Below are positions 55,319 to 63,985 of a stretch of DNA of 64,000 nucleotides, in pieces. The stretch covers positions 53,395 through 117,394 of the forward strand of contig NZ_JXXU01000006.1 of NCBI RefSeq assembly GCF_000967495.1. Reading direction: 5' to 3'. Each line of letters opens with the position of its first letter. The first letter of the stretch is position 1. A program made the position numbers and the translations under genes. Below the pieces are notes generated by a model. That model did not search any database and was not told the origin of the DNA. It worked only from the letters and a program-made list of their open reading frames with translations. This stretch comes from Vibrio neptunius (GTDB lineage Bacteria > Pseudomonadota > Gammaproteobacteria > Enterobacterales > Vibrionaceae).

Positions 55319-56500
55319 TTAAAAATAATACTCTAGCGACACTTCAATGAAGTCATCCTTGCGCGCGAAGTACAATAAGTCGTCAGGTGTTTCATTCTCA
55401 AACCACCAACCATCGACTCGCCATTTAAGGTGATTGGTCAATCGACTGGACGCTTCCAACTTAGCAATGAACACATCACTGTTATCCAGATCCTGAGTGA
55501 ATCCGAGTAATATTTCGGTCCCATCCTCATCGTTCAACTCGAAACGTGAACCTATGAATACATCGTTTTGACCGGTACTTTGAGTATTGTTGCCTCGACT
55601 ATCATAGAGATACTCTGCGATCAGCCCGACATCCCAAATACTTTGCAATGCACCAACTATGGTGTATTCAAACCCTGAAACCAACCCAATGTGGTGATCA
55701 AAACTGTCACGATAGATGCTCTCGAGTTTCCATAGCCAGTCGCCGACAATGCCCTGAACATCAGCACCGACTTGCTTCGCCTGCGCGTAGTAAGGCTTTA
55801 AGTCAGTCCCTTGAAGACGGAAATACGGATCGCGATTGGTTCCTTGAAAATAGCTCAACCCTAAATCCCAATCTCCAAACATCTGGGTGTATCTCAGCGC
55901 ATAATCAACGTGCTGTTCCTCATGAGAAGATTCATAAATCGCATCTTCTGAGACTGGCAATGTCGTCCTCAGACGCCCATCTTGCCCAGCAAAGGTACGT
56001 TCACGGAAGTAAGGAAGAAGCATGACGTCAAGAATGCCCCAATCTTTGACTGAAGTCAGGTGCAACATGGGTTGCCCTAGCTTGTCTTCGCCGTCTAGCG
56101 CTTCAATCGCATCGGTTTGATTCACCACATCGACCAGATGTGCGGACTCAGTAACACCCCAAAAAACCTTTCCGATCCCGGCACGCAGTTCGTAGTCATC
56201 CCAGTAAGTTAAATAAAGCGCTTCTCGAATGTCGCCGTGACTTCGCTCATCATCTTCGCTGTCTAAACGATAAAAAGGCGTGAAGGTAAAATCTGAATTA
56301 TCATCAATCTCCCAATAAAATTCAGGCTGTAAGACTATTGAACTTTGACCTTTACCTTGCCCCTGGAGTCCGTCGGAAATGAACTGTCGATGCTCAAGAT
56401 TGACCTGACCTGAGAGCTCGACACCATGGCAATGTAAGGCAGCTAGCGTCAGCGATACACAGGCCGCGAGGCGACCTGTCTTACTCGATATTTTTCTCAT
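55319..56500 (-). CDS. Outer-membrane beta-barrel protein of MMPL operon (DUF1302-like)
   Basis: This 393-aa protein has a signal peptide (cleavage near CHG-VEL) and an alternating beta-strand pattern to a C-terminal EYYF, so it is an outer-membrane barrel. The style (GQVNLEHRQFISDGLQGQ, FYWEIDDNSDFTFTPFYRLD) is that of alginate-export/DUF1302-like porins found with MMPL permeases. It starts eight bases after the LolA-like gene and is the last of the three-gene module, so it may be the outer-membrane part of a lipid or hydrophobic-compound export route. Confidence 0.8.
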   Translation of the reverse strand: MRKISSKTGRLAACVSLTLAALHCHGVELSGQVNLEHRQFISDGLQGQGKGQSSIVLQPEFYWEIDDNSDFTFTPFYRLDSEDDERSHGDIREALYLTYWDDYELRAGIGKVFWGVTESAHLVDVVNQTDAIEALDGEDKLGQPMLHLTSVKDWGILDVMLLPYFRERTFAGQDGRLRTTLPVSEDAIYESSHEEQHVDYALRYTQMFGDWDLGLSYFQGTNRDPYFRLQGTDLKPYYAQAKQVGADVQGIVGDWLWKLESIYRDSFDHHIGLVSGFEYTIVGALQSIWDVGLIAEYLYDSRGNNTQSTGQNDVFIGSRFELNDEDGTEILLGFTQDLDNSDVFIAKLEASSRLTNHLKWRVDGWWFENETPDDLLYFARKDDFIEVSLEYYF

Positions 56501-56508
56501 AGCGATCC

Positions 56509-57309
56509 TTATTTCACCCGTTTGAGGATATTCTTCTCAAAATCTCTTGCTCTCAAACCAGTCTGAAACTGGAGACCACTAGTAGTAAGCAACGTGCTCT
56601 TGCCTGTTTGATGGTTCGTCATAGCCATGGTGTGGGCACGCCAGTATTTATCTAGATAAAGCTGATAATCATCGAATTTGAGCGTTTTAAGCAGTGCACC
56701 TTTTCGGTCATAGAATTCAACCTGCATTGGTCGGTAATGTTCTTTATCCAGCCAAACTTGCTGTTTGGTGTAACCCGAATTTTTGTCTGTTGGTATCTGC
56801 TCGACAACGAAAGTGTTACTTCCTCCGAACTCTTCATCACGGAGGTAAGTAAAGGTGTATTTCTCCAACTCAAACGAGCTCAAGTCTTCGTAAGCAAATT
56901 CACTGCCCATAAACGGGCCAGATTTATTACGTGATGAAATCCGTTTAACTCGTTTGAGCGCTGGTAGATATAGCCATTGGTCATCAGCATCGACTGTGTG
57001 CGAGTGATTGAGAAATGCCGTTCCTTTGACGTCTCTTGGCTGGTCAAAAATCGTCAAACCTTTATCGCCATCATTAGCCACTTCAAATGACTTCATGCGC
57101 ATTTCGCGAGTACTACTCTCTCCTTGTGCATTTTTCAGTACCATTTGCATGGTTGCGATTGAGTCACCCCAGCCTTCATCTCGTGCTTTGCGTTCAGTTG
57201 CAATTTCCAATCCTTTTTCAGCATCAGCAAACGCCGTAGACTGAGCGCCGATTGTCAACAAAGCAGACAGCGCGACCGATGTTATCAATGAATAATTTGA
57301 ATGTTTCAT
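56509..57309 (-). CDS. Outer-membrane lipoprotein-sorting-like protein (LolA-fold)
   Basis: This 266-aa periplasmic protein has a signal peptide (cleavage near AFA-DAE) and the core of the LolA-fold family annotated as lipoprotein-sorting proteins (WLYLPALKRVKRISSRNKSGPFMGSEFAYEDL). Such proteins carry lipids or acyl chains through the periplasm and typically sit beside MMPL/RND permeases. It lies 11 bp after the permease gene. It is probably not the housekeeping LolA. Confidence 0.9.
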   Translation of the reverse strand: MKHSNYSLITSVALSALLTIGAQSTAFADAEKGLEIATERKARDEGWGDSIATMQMVLKNAQGESSTREMRMKSFEVANDGDKGLTIFDQPRDVKGTAFLNHSHTVDADDQWLYLPALKRVKRISSRNKSGPFMGSEFAYEDLSSFELEKYTFTYLRDEEFGGSNTFVVEQIPTDKNSGYTKQQVWLDKEHYRPMQVEFYDRKGALLKTLKFDDYQLYLDKYWRAHTMAMTNHQTGKSTLLTTSGLQFQTGLRARDFEKNILKRVK

Positions 57310-57320
57310 AGAGTATTCCT

Positions 57321-59711
57321 TTAACTTTGTGTCTGAGGAGCCGTTGTTGGCTGAGTCGAATTGGTAGTTGATATCAGTGATTCGTTTTCCTGCGCGTAGT
57401 TTGCGGTATCAAAGCGCATCAACAGCGCTGGTAGGAAAACAAAATCAACAACAAGAGCAATAAAGATCACCATGGCGCTTAACTGGCCCATATCTGCATT
57501 AAGTCTGAACGTGGACATCGCCAGCACAGTGAACCCTGCAACCAATACAATGGTGGTAATCCAAAGAGCTCGGCCTACAGTGTGAAAGGCGTAGCGAACG
57601 GCTTGCTCCGCGTTTTGCCCTTGCTTACGTGCACGTTGATATTTCGAGAGAAAGTGGACCGCATCATCAACAACGATACCCAGTGTCAGAGTGACAACGA
57701 CAGACAGGCCTAGGTTTATCTCACCAGAGAGCAAGGCCCATAAACCAAAGCCAATAATTGCCGGAGCCATGTTAGGTACAATGCTGATCACACCAAGTCG
57801 CATTGATCTCAGTGCAAAAATCATCAAAGCTGAAATCAAGATCAGAGTGATAGGTAGTGTCGACAGCATGCTAGCCATGTTGGTCTCACCAATGTGTGCA
57901 AACATCAGAGATGGGCTTGAAGCCAACACGTCGTACTGCGAGCCGTTCGCCTTAAACCAGTCGTAAATTCGATTCTCTAAATCAACCAGTTCAACACTGC
58001 CCAAGTTGTCGATTGTCACCACCAGTTTGATCGACGATTTATCAACATTAATCTGGTTATTAAGATCAAGGCCATATGGCAGTGACATTTCATACAACAA
58101 CAAATATTGGGCAGCGAGTTCTCTTTGCAAAGGCAGCTTGTAGTAACTGTCATCATCGCCATGCATGTTCTTGTTCAGGCGTTTATAGACATCGGAAAGC
58201 GTGGCGACGTGATCCGTTTCTGGCTGCATACGAAGCCAGTCAGTAAAATTGCTAATCGTCTGGAGAAAAATAGGCTCAGCAATCCCTTGGGACTCATGGG
58301 TTTTCACCGCAATACTGATGGTTGTCATGCCACTGATGCGCTCTTCCATGAAATCCGCAGCGCGGCGAAACTCATTGCGCGAATCAAAATACTTCACCGA
58401 TTCATCGTTCACCTTATTCAGCGGAATCATTGCTGCTGATACCGCAATCACAACGACAGAAATAGGCAGCAAGGCTTTGCGGTTATTCACTACCCAATCG
58501 CCAAGCTTATCCATCGAGTCGCTGGTTTTCCCATTATCGGTCTTTTTTCGCTTCACTTTAATTGGCAGCAATTTGAGTAGCGCTGGCAACAAGCTGACTG
58601 ATAGAAAACACGCCAACATCACACCGAGCGCTGCCAAGTTACCGAAATCTCTCAATACTGGCGAATCCGACATATTCATCATCAGGAAACCAATCGCTGT
58701 AGTCACTGAGGTAATGAGGATCGGCATGAAGTTAATCGAAACGCTGTGGTCGATCGCATACTGCTTAGAATGGCCTTTTTGCATGCTCTGACGCATCGTT
58801 GCGATAACGTGAACGCAGTCCGCGACAGCCAACGTCATCACTAAGGTGGGAATATTGACCGTAGCTGTACTAAGGAACATACCAGCCCAACCCGATAACC
58901 CCATGGTTGCGGCGACTGAGCCGATAATCACCACAAGCGTGGCTATCACACTCAGGAAAGAACGCAGCATAAAGGTCAAAAACACCAGTATTACCAGCAA
59001 CATGGCTGGCACTAATGTTGAGCTGTCATCCTGAGCGGCGACCATGAAAGCATGGTTCATAGCAATGATCCCTGCTTTATGGAATTCAACATGAGGGTAC
59101 AACGCACCATATTTACTTAACAGTTGATCGACTCCAGCAACCACCTCAAGAGCTTCCGTCGTTTCATCAATTTCAGGTAGCTGAACGGTGACATTCACTA
59201 CTGTTACATCGCCTTTTTCAGAGATTAGGGCATGCTTGACCACAGGTTCAGACAAAGCAATCGTCTTAACCTTTTCGATACGTTCTGGCGTCAGAGGATA
59301 CTCTTCCAACAGAAGATCCTCGACAATCAGGTCATCTTCAATGGCTTCGGTATGCTGATAATTGGCTATGGAGTCGACTCGGCTTGAATAAGGTACTAGC
59401 CAGGCATCTCGGGTAAGCCGTTGAATCAGTTCTAGAGTTTTTGGCTCAAAAACGTTGCCGCTTTGGGGGGAAATGATGATTGCGATGTTATCGGACTTGG
59501 CGAAAGTGGTTTGTATTTCCTCATAGGCGAGCAGTTGTTGGTTTTTTCCGTCAAAAAAGATGTTGTAGTCACCACGGAAATAGAGATTCTTTCCTCCAAA
59601 CGTGGCAGCGGTGACCAGTGCTAATGTCAGTAGGAGTACCCAACCGCTAAATCGGGTGGGTAAGGTTAACCACAGATGTGGTTGATTTGGACTAGAGTTG
59701 GCTGATTTCAT
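57321..59711 (-). CDS. MMPL/RND family permease
   Basis: This 796-aa inner-membrane protein is an RND-superfamily (MMPL/HpnN-like) exporter with about twelve membrane helices and two periplasmic loops. The helix-4-type motifs appear as VMTLAVADCVHVIATMRQ and GIVVDDAVHFLSKYQRARK, so proton-relay Asp residues are present. ATG 59711 with GGAGAG upstream is chosen over GTG 59714. The TetR-type operator TGACGTTTCGTCA (59727-59739) lies directly upstream. Substrates are likely hydrophobic, as in the family. Confidence 0.92.
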   Translation of the reverse strand: MKSANSSPNQPHLWLTLPTRFSGWVLLLTLALVTAATFGGKNLYFRGDYNIFFDGKNQQLLAYEEIQTTFAKSDNIAIIISPQSGNVFEPKTLELIQRLTRDAWLVPYSSRVDSIANYQHTEAIEDDLIVEDLLLEEYPLTPERIEKVKTIALSEPVVKHALISEKGDVTVVNVTVQLPEIDETTEALEVVAGVDQLLSKYGALYPHVEFHKAGIIAMNHAFMVAAQDDSSTLVPAMLLVILVFLTFMLRSFLSVIATLVVIIGSVAATMGLSGWAGMFLSTATVNIPTLVMTLAVADCVHVIATMRQSMQKGHSKQYAIDHSVSINFMPILITSVTTAIGFLMMNMSDSPVLRDFGNLAALGVMLACFLSVSLLPALLKLLPIKVKRKKTDNGKTSDSMDKLGDWVVNNRKALLPISVVVIAVSAAMIPLNKVNDESVKYFDSRNEFRRAADFMEERISGMTTISIAVKTHESQGIAEPIFLQTISNFTDWLRMQPETDHVATLSDVYKRLNKNMHGDDDSYYKLPLQRELAAQYLLLYEMSLPYGLDLNNQINVDKSSIKLVVTIDNLGSVELVDLENRIYDWFKANGSQYDVLASSPSLMFAHIGETNMASMLSTLPITLILISALMIFALRSMRLGVISIVPNMAPAIIGFGLWALLSGEINLGLSVVVTLTLGIVVDDAVHFLSKYQRARKQGQNAEQAVRYAFHTVGRALWITTIVLVAGFTVLAMSTFRLNADMGQLSAMVIFIALVVDFVFLPALLMRFDTANYAQENESLISTTNSTQPTTAPQTQS

Positions 59712-59726
59712 CACACTCTCCGTTTG

Positions 59727-59739
59727 TGACGTTTCGTCA
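59727..59739. promoter_or_regulatory. TetR operator at MMPL operon start
   Basis: TGACG-TTT-CGTCA, 16 bp before the MMPL ATG, is one of four matching 13-mers flanking the TetR gene. Confidence 0.8.
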
Positions 59740-59827
59740 AAAGTTGTTATTTAAAAACCAGCTAACGCTGGCACTTAAGTAACAAAGCTCGTGTTTGAAT
59801 GATTCAAACCTTATCGAGTGTCTTTTT

Positions 59828-59840
59828 TGACGATTCGTCA
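59828..59840. promoter_or_regulatory. TetR operator between TetR gene and MMPL operon
   Basis: TGACG-ATT-CGTCA, identical to the site at 60765-60777, lies in the promoter region of the MMPL operon. Confidence 0.8.
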
Positions 59841-59892
59841 TTTAGAGAGTCAAATAAAACCCATAACGGGCTTTATTCTAGGCTGAAACAGA

Positions 59893-60681
59893 TTAGCGTC
59901 CGACTGAGTTGAGATATTCAATCTCTTGACTAAATAGCTCCTGCTCTACTCGGCGCCAGGTTTTCTTGTAATCCCACTCACTAGAGAGAGGCTTCCAGTT
60001 CAAACCATCCAACAGCATATTCGCATTATGGAGCACAGAGAACGGGTCCTGTAGGCGATTAATACAATGGCTATTGGACGCATTTTGCGTAAGGGCATTT
60101 GACCCAAAAGCAATCGACCAATTGGCAAACACTATCGCATCTGAGCTGATACCTGATGAGAACTTGAGGTCACCACTTTCAACGGCGTAGTTAACCAGTT
60201 GATCGGCACCTTCTATCACTTGCTCTTCCAGCTCATTTAGCGCTTTAACACGTTCTGGCGACGCCTTTTCAAGTACGAAAGGATTTTTCGCCATTAGTGC
60301 ACACATGGACAAAATCGGCTCCATGCGTGTGTAGATACGATAGCCTACATGCATCGCTATGATTTTTTCCCGTGTACAGCCTTCAAATTCAGCAGCGCGG
60401 GCGAATAACACAGCTTCGCTTTTCAGAGAATGAATACAAAGCGCAACAATCGCGTCTTCTTTACTACTAAAGTGATTATAAATCGTACCTTTCGAGTAAG
60501 GGCTTGCTGCCGTTAGCTTGTCCATGGTCAGGTTACTCCACCCTTCCTTTTGAACCAGCGCTTTCGCCAGTAGAATCAGCTCTATTTCTCTATCGGCAAT
60601 GGCCTGTTGTTTTTTGGTTAACCCAAAACCACAACGGACGCCGTCTTTTTTATCACTCTTTTTACAGCTAAAGCCAAACAT
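59893..60681 (-). CDS. TetR family repressor of the MMPL operon
   Basis: This 262-aa regulator has a TetR HTH (NLTMDKLTAASPYSKGTIYNHFSSKEDAIVAL) preceded by a cysteine-containing basic tail (FGFSCKKSDKKDGVRCGFGL) and followed by a ligand-binding domain. ATG 60681 is chosen; an in-frame start at 60765 would begin within an operator. Identical operators at 59828 and 60765, and related ones at 59727 and 60782, point to control of the downstream MMPL operon and of itself. Confidence 0.9.
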   Translation of the reverse strand: MFGFSCKKSDKKDGVRCGFGLTKKQQAIADREIELILLAKALVQKEGWSNLTMDKLTAASPYSKGTIYNHFSSKEDAIVALCIHSLKSEAVLFARAAEFEGCTREKIIAMHVGYRIYTRMEPILSMCALMAKNPFVLEKASPERVKALNELEEQVIEGADQLVNYAVESGDLKFSSGISSDAIVFANWSIAFGSNALTQNASNSHCINRLQDPFSVLHNANMLLDGLNWKPLSSEWDYKKTWRRVEQELFSQEIEYLNSVGR

Positions 60682-60764
60682 GATTATTTCGATCCGTACC
60701 CGTCTGTTACTCCTTAACTTTCTAATTGTAACACGAATCATAATATTGCGATAAATCACAATCA

Positions 60765-60777
60765 TGACGATTCGTCA
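60765..60777. promoter_or_regulatory. TetR operator upstream of the TetR gene (1)
   Basis: TGACG-ATT-CGTCA lies in the 230-bp divergent promoter region between the TetR gene and the PQQ-type dehydrogenase gene. Confidence 0.8.
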
Positions 60778-60781
60778 TTTT

Positions 60782-60794
60782 TGACACTTCGTCA
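60782..60794. promoter_or_regulatory. TetR operator upstream of the TetR gene (2)
   Basis: TGACA-CTT-CGTCA differs by one base in one half-site and lies four bases after the neighbouring operator. Confidence 0.7.
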
Positions 60795-60910
60795 TAATAG
60801 ATCATATATTACTCAAATAAAAGATTTATTCGTAGATAGATACATAAAAACTATGAATTGTTATCGTGCTACACTTTATGCACTTATCTGAACTAGAGAG
60901 ACATTGCCAC

Positions 60911-62002
60911 GTGTTCAAATACTTAGCTTTGCCGCTTGTTACTTTTACATGCTGGACAAGTCCGGCATTGTCAGCGGACTACTCAACAGAAAAAATTGCT
61001 TCAGGTTTACAGGTGCCTTGGGGAATGACGTTTGCCGACGACAACACGTTACTGGTCACCGAACGTAACGGCCATATTCTCTCGGTCGATATCGCTACAG
61101 GCAAAAGTACCCAGCTTATGGAAGACCCCGCAGGCCTTTATGCCAACGGTCAAGGAGGGTTGCTCGATATCGCGATGTCCCCTTTCGAACCGAACAAAGC
61201 GTATGTGACCTATAGTAAACGCACCGCTAGCGGTTCAGATACCACTCTTGCTACCTTCACATTTTCAGACGGTAAGCTCTTCGACTGGAGAAACATCCTC
61301 ACAACAACGTCCAATTCCTCGACCAATCGCCACTATGGTAGTCGGGTGACCTTCGATGATCAGTACCTCTACATGAGTGTTGGCGATCGCGGAGAACGAG
61401 ATAATGGACAGGACTTAAGTACCCATGCGGGATCGATTCTGAGGTTGAACCCTGATGGTTCAGCAGCCGCAGAAAACCCTTTCGCCGAGCAAAAAGGCGC
61501 GCAAAAGGAAATCTGGAGCTTTGGTCATCGTAATCCACAAGGCTTGTTTTACGATTCAGCAGCTAGCGCTTTGTGGTCGATAGAACATGGTCCTAGAGGC
61601 GGCGATGAAATCAATTTTATTCAGGCAGGCTCAAACTATGGCTGGCCAATCACTTCTCACGGTAAAGAATACTGGGGGCCGATTAATGTCGGGGAATCTA
61701 AAGAAAAAGAGGGGATCGAGTCACCAGTAAAGGTTTATGTTCCTTCCATCGCTCCCTCAAGTTTGCTTTTGTATCGAGGTAAAAACTACCCTGAATTGAA
61801 CGGTAAGCTTCTCGCACCCGCTTTAAAACTGACCCATATTAATGTCGTCACGCTAGACAAAAACAATCAAGCGGTAGATGAAACTCGAATATTATCAGCA
61901 CTTAACGAACGCATTCGCCATGTCATCGTCAGCCCTAAGGATGAACTCATCTTTAGTACTGATCAAGGTAATATATACCGCCTTGTTCCAACTCGCAGTT
62001 AA
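60911..62002 (+). CDS. PQQ-dependent aldose sugar dehydrogenase-like protein (YliI family)
   Basis: This 363-aa periplasmic protein is a six-bladed propeller of the glucose/sorbosone dehydrogenase family, which oxidises aldoses with PQQ. Visible motifs are QVPWGMTFADDNTLLVTERNG, WSFGHRNPQGLFYD and WSIEHGPRGGDEINFI. The start is taken as GTG 60911, which yields a clean signal peptide (FKYLALPLVTFTCWTSPALSA); ATG 60878 and ATG 60866 are alternatives. It is divergent from the TetR gene and might share its operators. Confidence 0.88.
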   Translation: MFKYLALPLVTFTCWTSPALSADYSTEKIASGLQVPWGMTFADDNTLLVTERNGHILSVDIATGKSTQLMEDPAGLYANGQGGLLDIAMSPFEPNKAYVTYSKRTASGSDTTLATFTFSDGKLFDWRNILTTTSNSSTNRHYGSRVTFDDQYLYMSVGDRGERDNGQDLSTHAGSILRLNPDGSAAAENPFAEQKGAQKEIWSFGHRNPQGLFYDSAASALWSIEHGPRGGDEINFIQAGSNYGWPITSHGKEYWGPINVGESKEKEGIESPVKVYVPSIAPSSLLLYRGKNYPELNGKLLAPALKLTHINVVTLDKNNQAVDETRILSALNERIRHVIVSPKDELIFSTDQGNIYRLVPTRS

Positions 62003-62006
62003 GAAA

Positions 62007-62033
62007 AAGGCCCGCAATAAAGGGCCTTGTTCT
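62007..62033. terminator. Terminator between sugar dehydrogenase and TetR genes
   Basis: AAGGCCC pairs with GGGCCTT around an eight-base loop, followed by a T-rich tract (gttctt) on the plus strand and preceded by an A-run that serves the minus strand. Confidence 0.8.
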
Positions 62034-62635
62034 TATGCAGTGATATGCTCCAGCAGTTCATCCTTGAGCTCACCTAATACCCCAGGATTTGGCTGAGTGT
62101 GAGATAAAGTTCGCATACCATAGATGCCCATCACCAAAAATTGAGCTAACTGAGCCGGCGATTTTTTTTGAGATGCATTTCCCTCTCGCTGAGCCAGAGC
62201 AAGCTTCTCTTCAATAGACTGATGCCAATCTTGAAGCATCATGCTGATAAGATGTTCCACCTCATCATCCTGCTGTGCCATCTCACTGAGTGATTTCTGC
62301 AGCAAACAGTCTTTGATTTCTTCCGTTTCACACTCTTCGACAACCCAACTTAGATATTTTTCAAAGCCATCCATCACTGTTGGTTGGGAGTCAAACAAAG
62401 CCTGAAACTCTTGCGATTTATCATCACGATACTGTTCCAACGCCGCAATCAATAAGCCGCGCTTGTTTTCAAAGGCACAATAGATTGAACCGGGGTGCAG
62501 TCCAGTTACCTTTTTTAGGTCTTGCATACTGGTCTTAGCGTACCCTTTAGCTACAAAAGCATCCATTGCAGAACGTAATACCTCTTCCCGGTCAAATTCA
62601 GCGCTGCGCATTGGTTCTCTTATCTCAATTATCAA
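62033..62635 (-). CDS. TetR family repressor of the OYE gene
   Basis: This 200-aa regulator has a TetR HTH (TSMQDLKKVTGLHPGSIYCAFENKRGLL, about 36-63). Several cysteines (Cys54 in the HTH region and the ETEEIKDCLLQ segment) might react with electrophiles, as in NemR, but this is only a suggestion. Three TTGAA-N6-TTCAA operators fill the divergent gap to the OYE gene. Confidence 0.92.
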   Translation of the reverse strand: MIIEIREPMRSAEFDREEVLRSAMDAFVAKGYAKTSMQDLKKVTGLHPGSIYCAFENKRGLLIAALEQYRDDKSQEFQALFDSQPTVMDGFEKYLSWVVEECETEEIKDCLLQKSLSEMAQQDDEVEHLISMMLQDWHQSIEEKLALAQREGNASQKKSPAQLAQFLVMGIYGMRTLSHTQPNPGVLGELKDELLEHITA

Positions 62636-62657
62636 TATTGATTGATTCTACTTTATT

Positions 62658-62697
62658 TTGAACAAGCATTCAAAAAAGTAGTTGAATGCTTGTTCAA
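62658..62697. promoter_or_regulatory. Paired TetR operators forming a 16-bp inverted repeat
   Basis: TTGAACAAGCATTCAA (62658-62673) and its exact reverse complement TTGAATGCTTGTTCAA (62682-62697) are separated by eight bases. Each is itself a TTGAA-N6-TTCAA dyad. Confidence 0.85.
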
Positions 62698-62708
62698 ATT
62701 AGACTAAC

Positions 62709-62724
62709 TTGAATGGGCATTCAA
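62709..62724. promoter_or_regulatory. TetR operator next to OYE start
   Basis: TTGAATGGGCATTCAA, part of the palindrome CTTGAATG-GG-CATTCAAG (62708-62725), lies 22 bp upstream of the OYE ATG and shares the TTGAA-N6-TTCAA layout. Confidence 0.85.
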
Positions 62725-62746
62725 GAAAAACCACGAAGGGAAAGTC

Positions 62747-63787
62747 ATGAATAACCTATTTGAACCATTAGCGCTGAACGACACTATTACGTTGAACAAT
62801 AGAATTGTTATGGCACCACTGACTCGTTGTATGGCTGATGACAGCCTAGTTCCAACTCAAGCGATGGTGGATTACTACGCTCGTCGAGCAGATACTGGTT
62901 TGATTATTAGTGAAGCGACCATCATTCGCCCAGATGGTCAGGGATATCCAAATACCCCCGGAATATTCAGTCAGGAGCAAATTGCAGGCTGGCGTAGGGT
63001 GACAGACGCGGTTCATGAGAAAGGCGGTAAGATTTTTGTGCAGTTGTGGCACACTGGCCGTGTTGCGCACCCTCACTTCTTCAATGGAGAATATGTACTG
63101 GCGCCTTCCGCAGTCAGCGTTGAAGGCAGCGTACCCCGCATGCGAGAACTGACCTACACCACGCCTAAGCCAGCGACCCGAGAAGAGATTGAAGAACTTG
63201 TTGACGATTATCGTCAGGCCGCTATTAACGCTCTAGAGGCAGGCTTTGACGGTGTTGAAATCCACGGGGCAAATGGCTATCTGATCGACCAATTCCTGCA
63301 TTATTCAAGCAATACTCGAAACGATGAATTTGGTGGCTCAGCAGAAAATATGACGCGCTTCCCGTTGCAAGTCGTCGATGCAATCGTTGATGCCATCGGT
63401 AAAGATAGAACAGCACTACGACTCTCTCCGGGTGCTTACTTCAACATCGAACCAGACAATCGTGATCGTCAGGTTTCAGATTACTTGCTCAAAGCACTCG
63501 AAAGTCGTGATCTAAGCTACCTTCACGTGGGAATTTTTGACGATAGCATGTCATTTGATTACCTAGATGGCACCGTTTCAGAGTATATGCGTTCAAACTA
63601 CAGTAAGACGCTAATGGGTGTTGGTGGTTTTACTCCAGAAACCGGGAATGCGGCGTTGGAGTCTGGCAAATTTGATTTGCTGGCAATTGGTCGTCCATTG
63701 ATCGCCAACCCTGACTATGTCGAAAAAGTAAAATCAGGCTCAGTGTTGACAGAATATTCGGATGAAATGCTTGCCGAGCTTGTATAA
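62747..63787 (+). CDS. Alkene reductase / Old Yellow Enzyme family flavoprotein
   Basis: This 346-aa FMN TIM-barrel enzyme reduces activated C=C bonds (enals, enones, maleimides) or nitro-esters with NAD(P)H. Family blocks are visible: NRIVMAPLTRCMADDSLVPT, FVQLWHTGRVAHP and the substrate-binding His/Asn pair in EIHGANGYLIDQFL. It is somewhat shorter than E. coli NemA (365 aa). AAGGGAAAG precedes the ATG. It is divergent from a TetR gene with shared operators, a layout like nemRA for electrophile detoxification. Confidence 0.93.
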   Translation: MNNLFEPLALNDTITLNNRIVMAPLTRCMADDSLVPTQAMVDYYARRADTGLIISEATIIRPDGQGYPNTPGIFSQEQIAGWRRVTDAVHEKGGKIFVQLWHTGRVAHPHFFNGEYVLAPSAVSVEGSVPRMRELTYTTPKPATREEIEELVDDYRQAAINALEAGFDGVEIHGANGYLIDQFLHYSSNTRNDEFGGSAENMTRFPLQVVDAIVDAIGKDRTALRLSPGAYFNIEPDNRDRQVSDYLLKALESRDLSYLHVGIFDDSMSFDYLDGTVSEYMRSNYSKTLMGVGGFTPETGNAALESGKFDLLAIGRPLIANPDYVEKVKSGSVLTEYSDEMLAELV

Positions 63788-63810
63788 CCCGTTCACGTTT
63801 GGTGAGTTAA

Positions 63811-63837
63811 AAATCAGCGGCGTTTGGCCGCTGATTT
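63811..63837 (+). terminator. Intrinsic terminator after OYE gene
   Basis: AAATCAGCGGC and GCCGCTGATTT form a perfect 11-bp stem with a five-base loop and a T/A-rich flank. Confidence 0.9.
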
Positions 63838-63855
63838 ATTATATAATGAAGATAC

Positions 63856-63884
63856 AAAAAAGCCCTGACCAAATGGTCAGGGCT
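63856..63884 (-). terminator. Terminator of the tRNA transcript
   Basis: On the minus strand AGCCCTGACC pairs with GGTCAGGGCT and is followed by six T residues, directly after the tRNA-Gly. Confidence 0.93.
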
Positions 63885-63892
63885 TCGTAATT

Positions 63893-63968
63893 TGGAGCGA
63901 CACACGAGGTTCGAACTCGTGACCTCAACCTTGGCAAGGTTGCGCTCTACCAACTGAGCTAGTGTCGC
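63893..63968 (-). tRNA. tRNA-Gly (GCC)
   Basis: The 76-nt minus-strand gene starts GCGACACTAGCTCAGTTGG, has the anticodon loop CTTGCCAAG (anticodon GCC), the T-arm GTTCGAA and an encoded CCA end. It is the last gene of a tRNA transcript reading in from the window edge. Confidence 0.97.
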
Positions 63969-63985
63969 ATAATGCGTTAGTTAGA

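Noticed and set aside
60682..60765. 28-residue N-terminal extension of the TetR protein
   Set aside because: The start would lie in an operator and the residues are not TetR-like; ATG 60681 is more natural.
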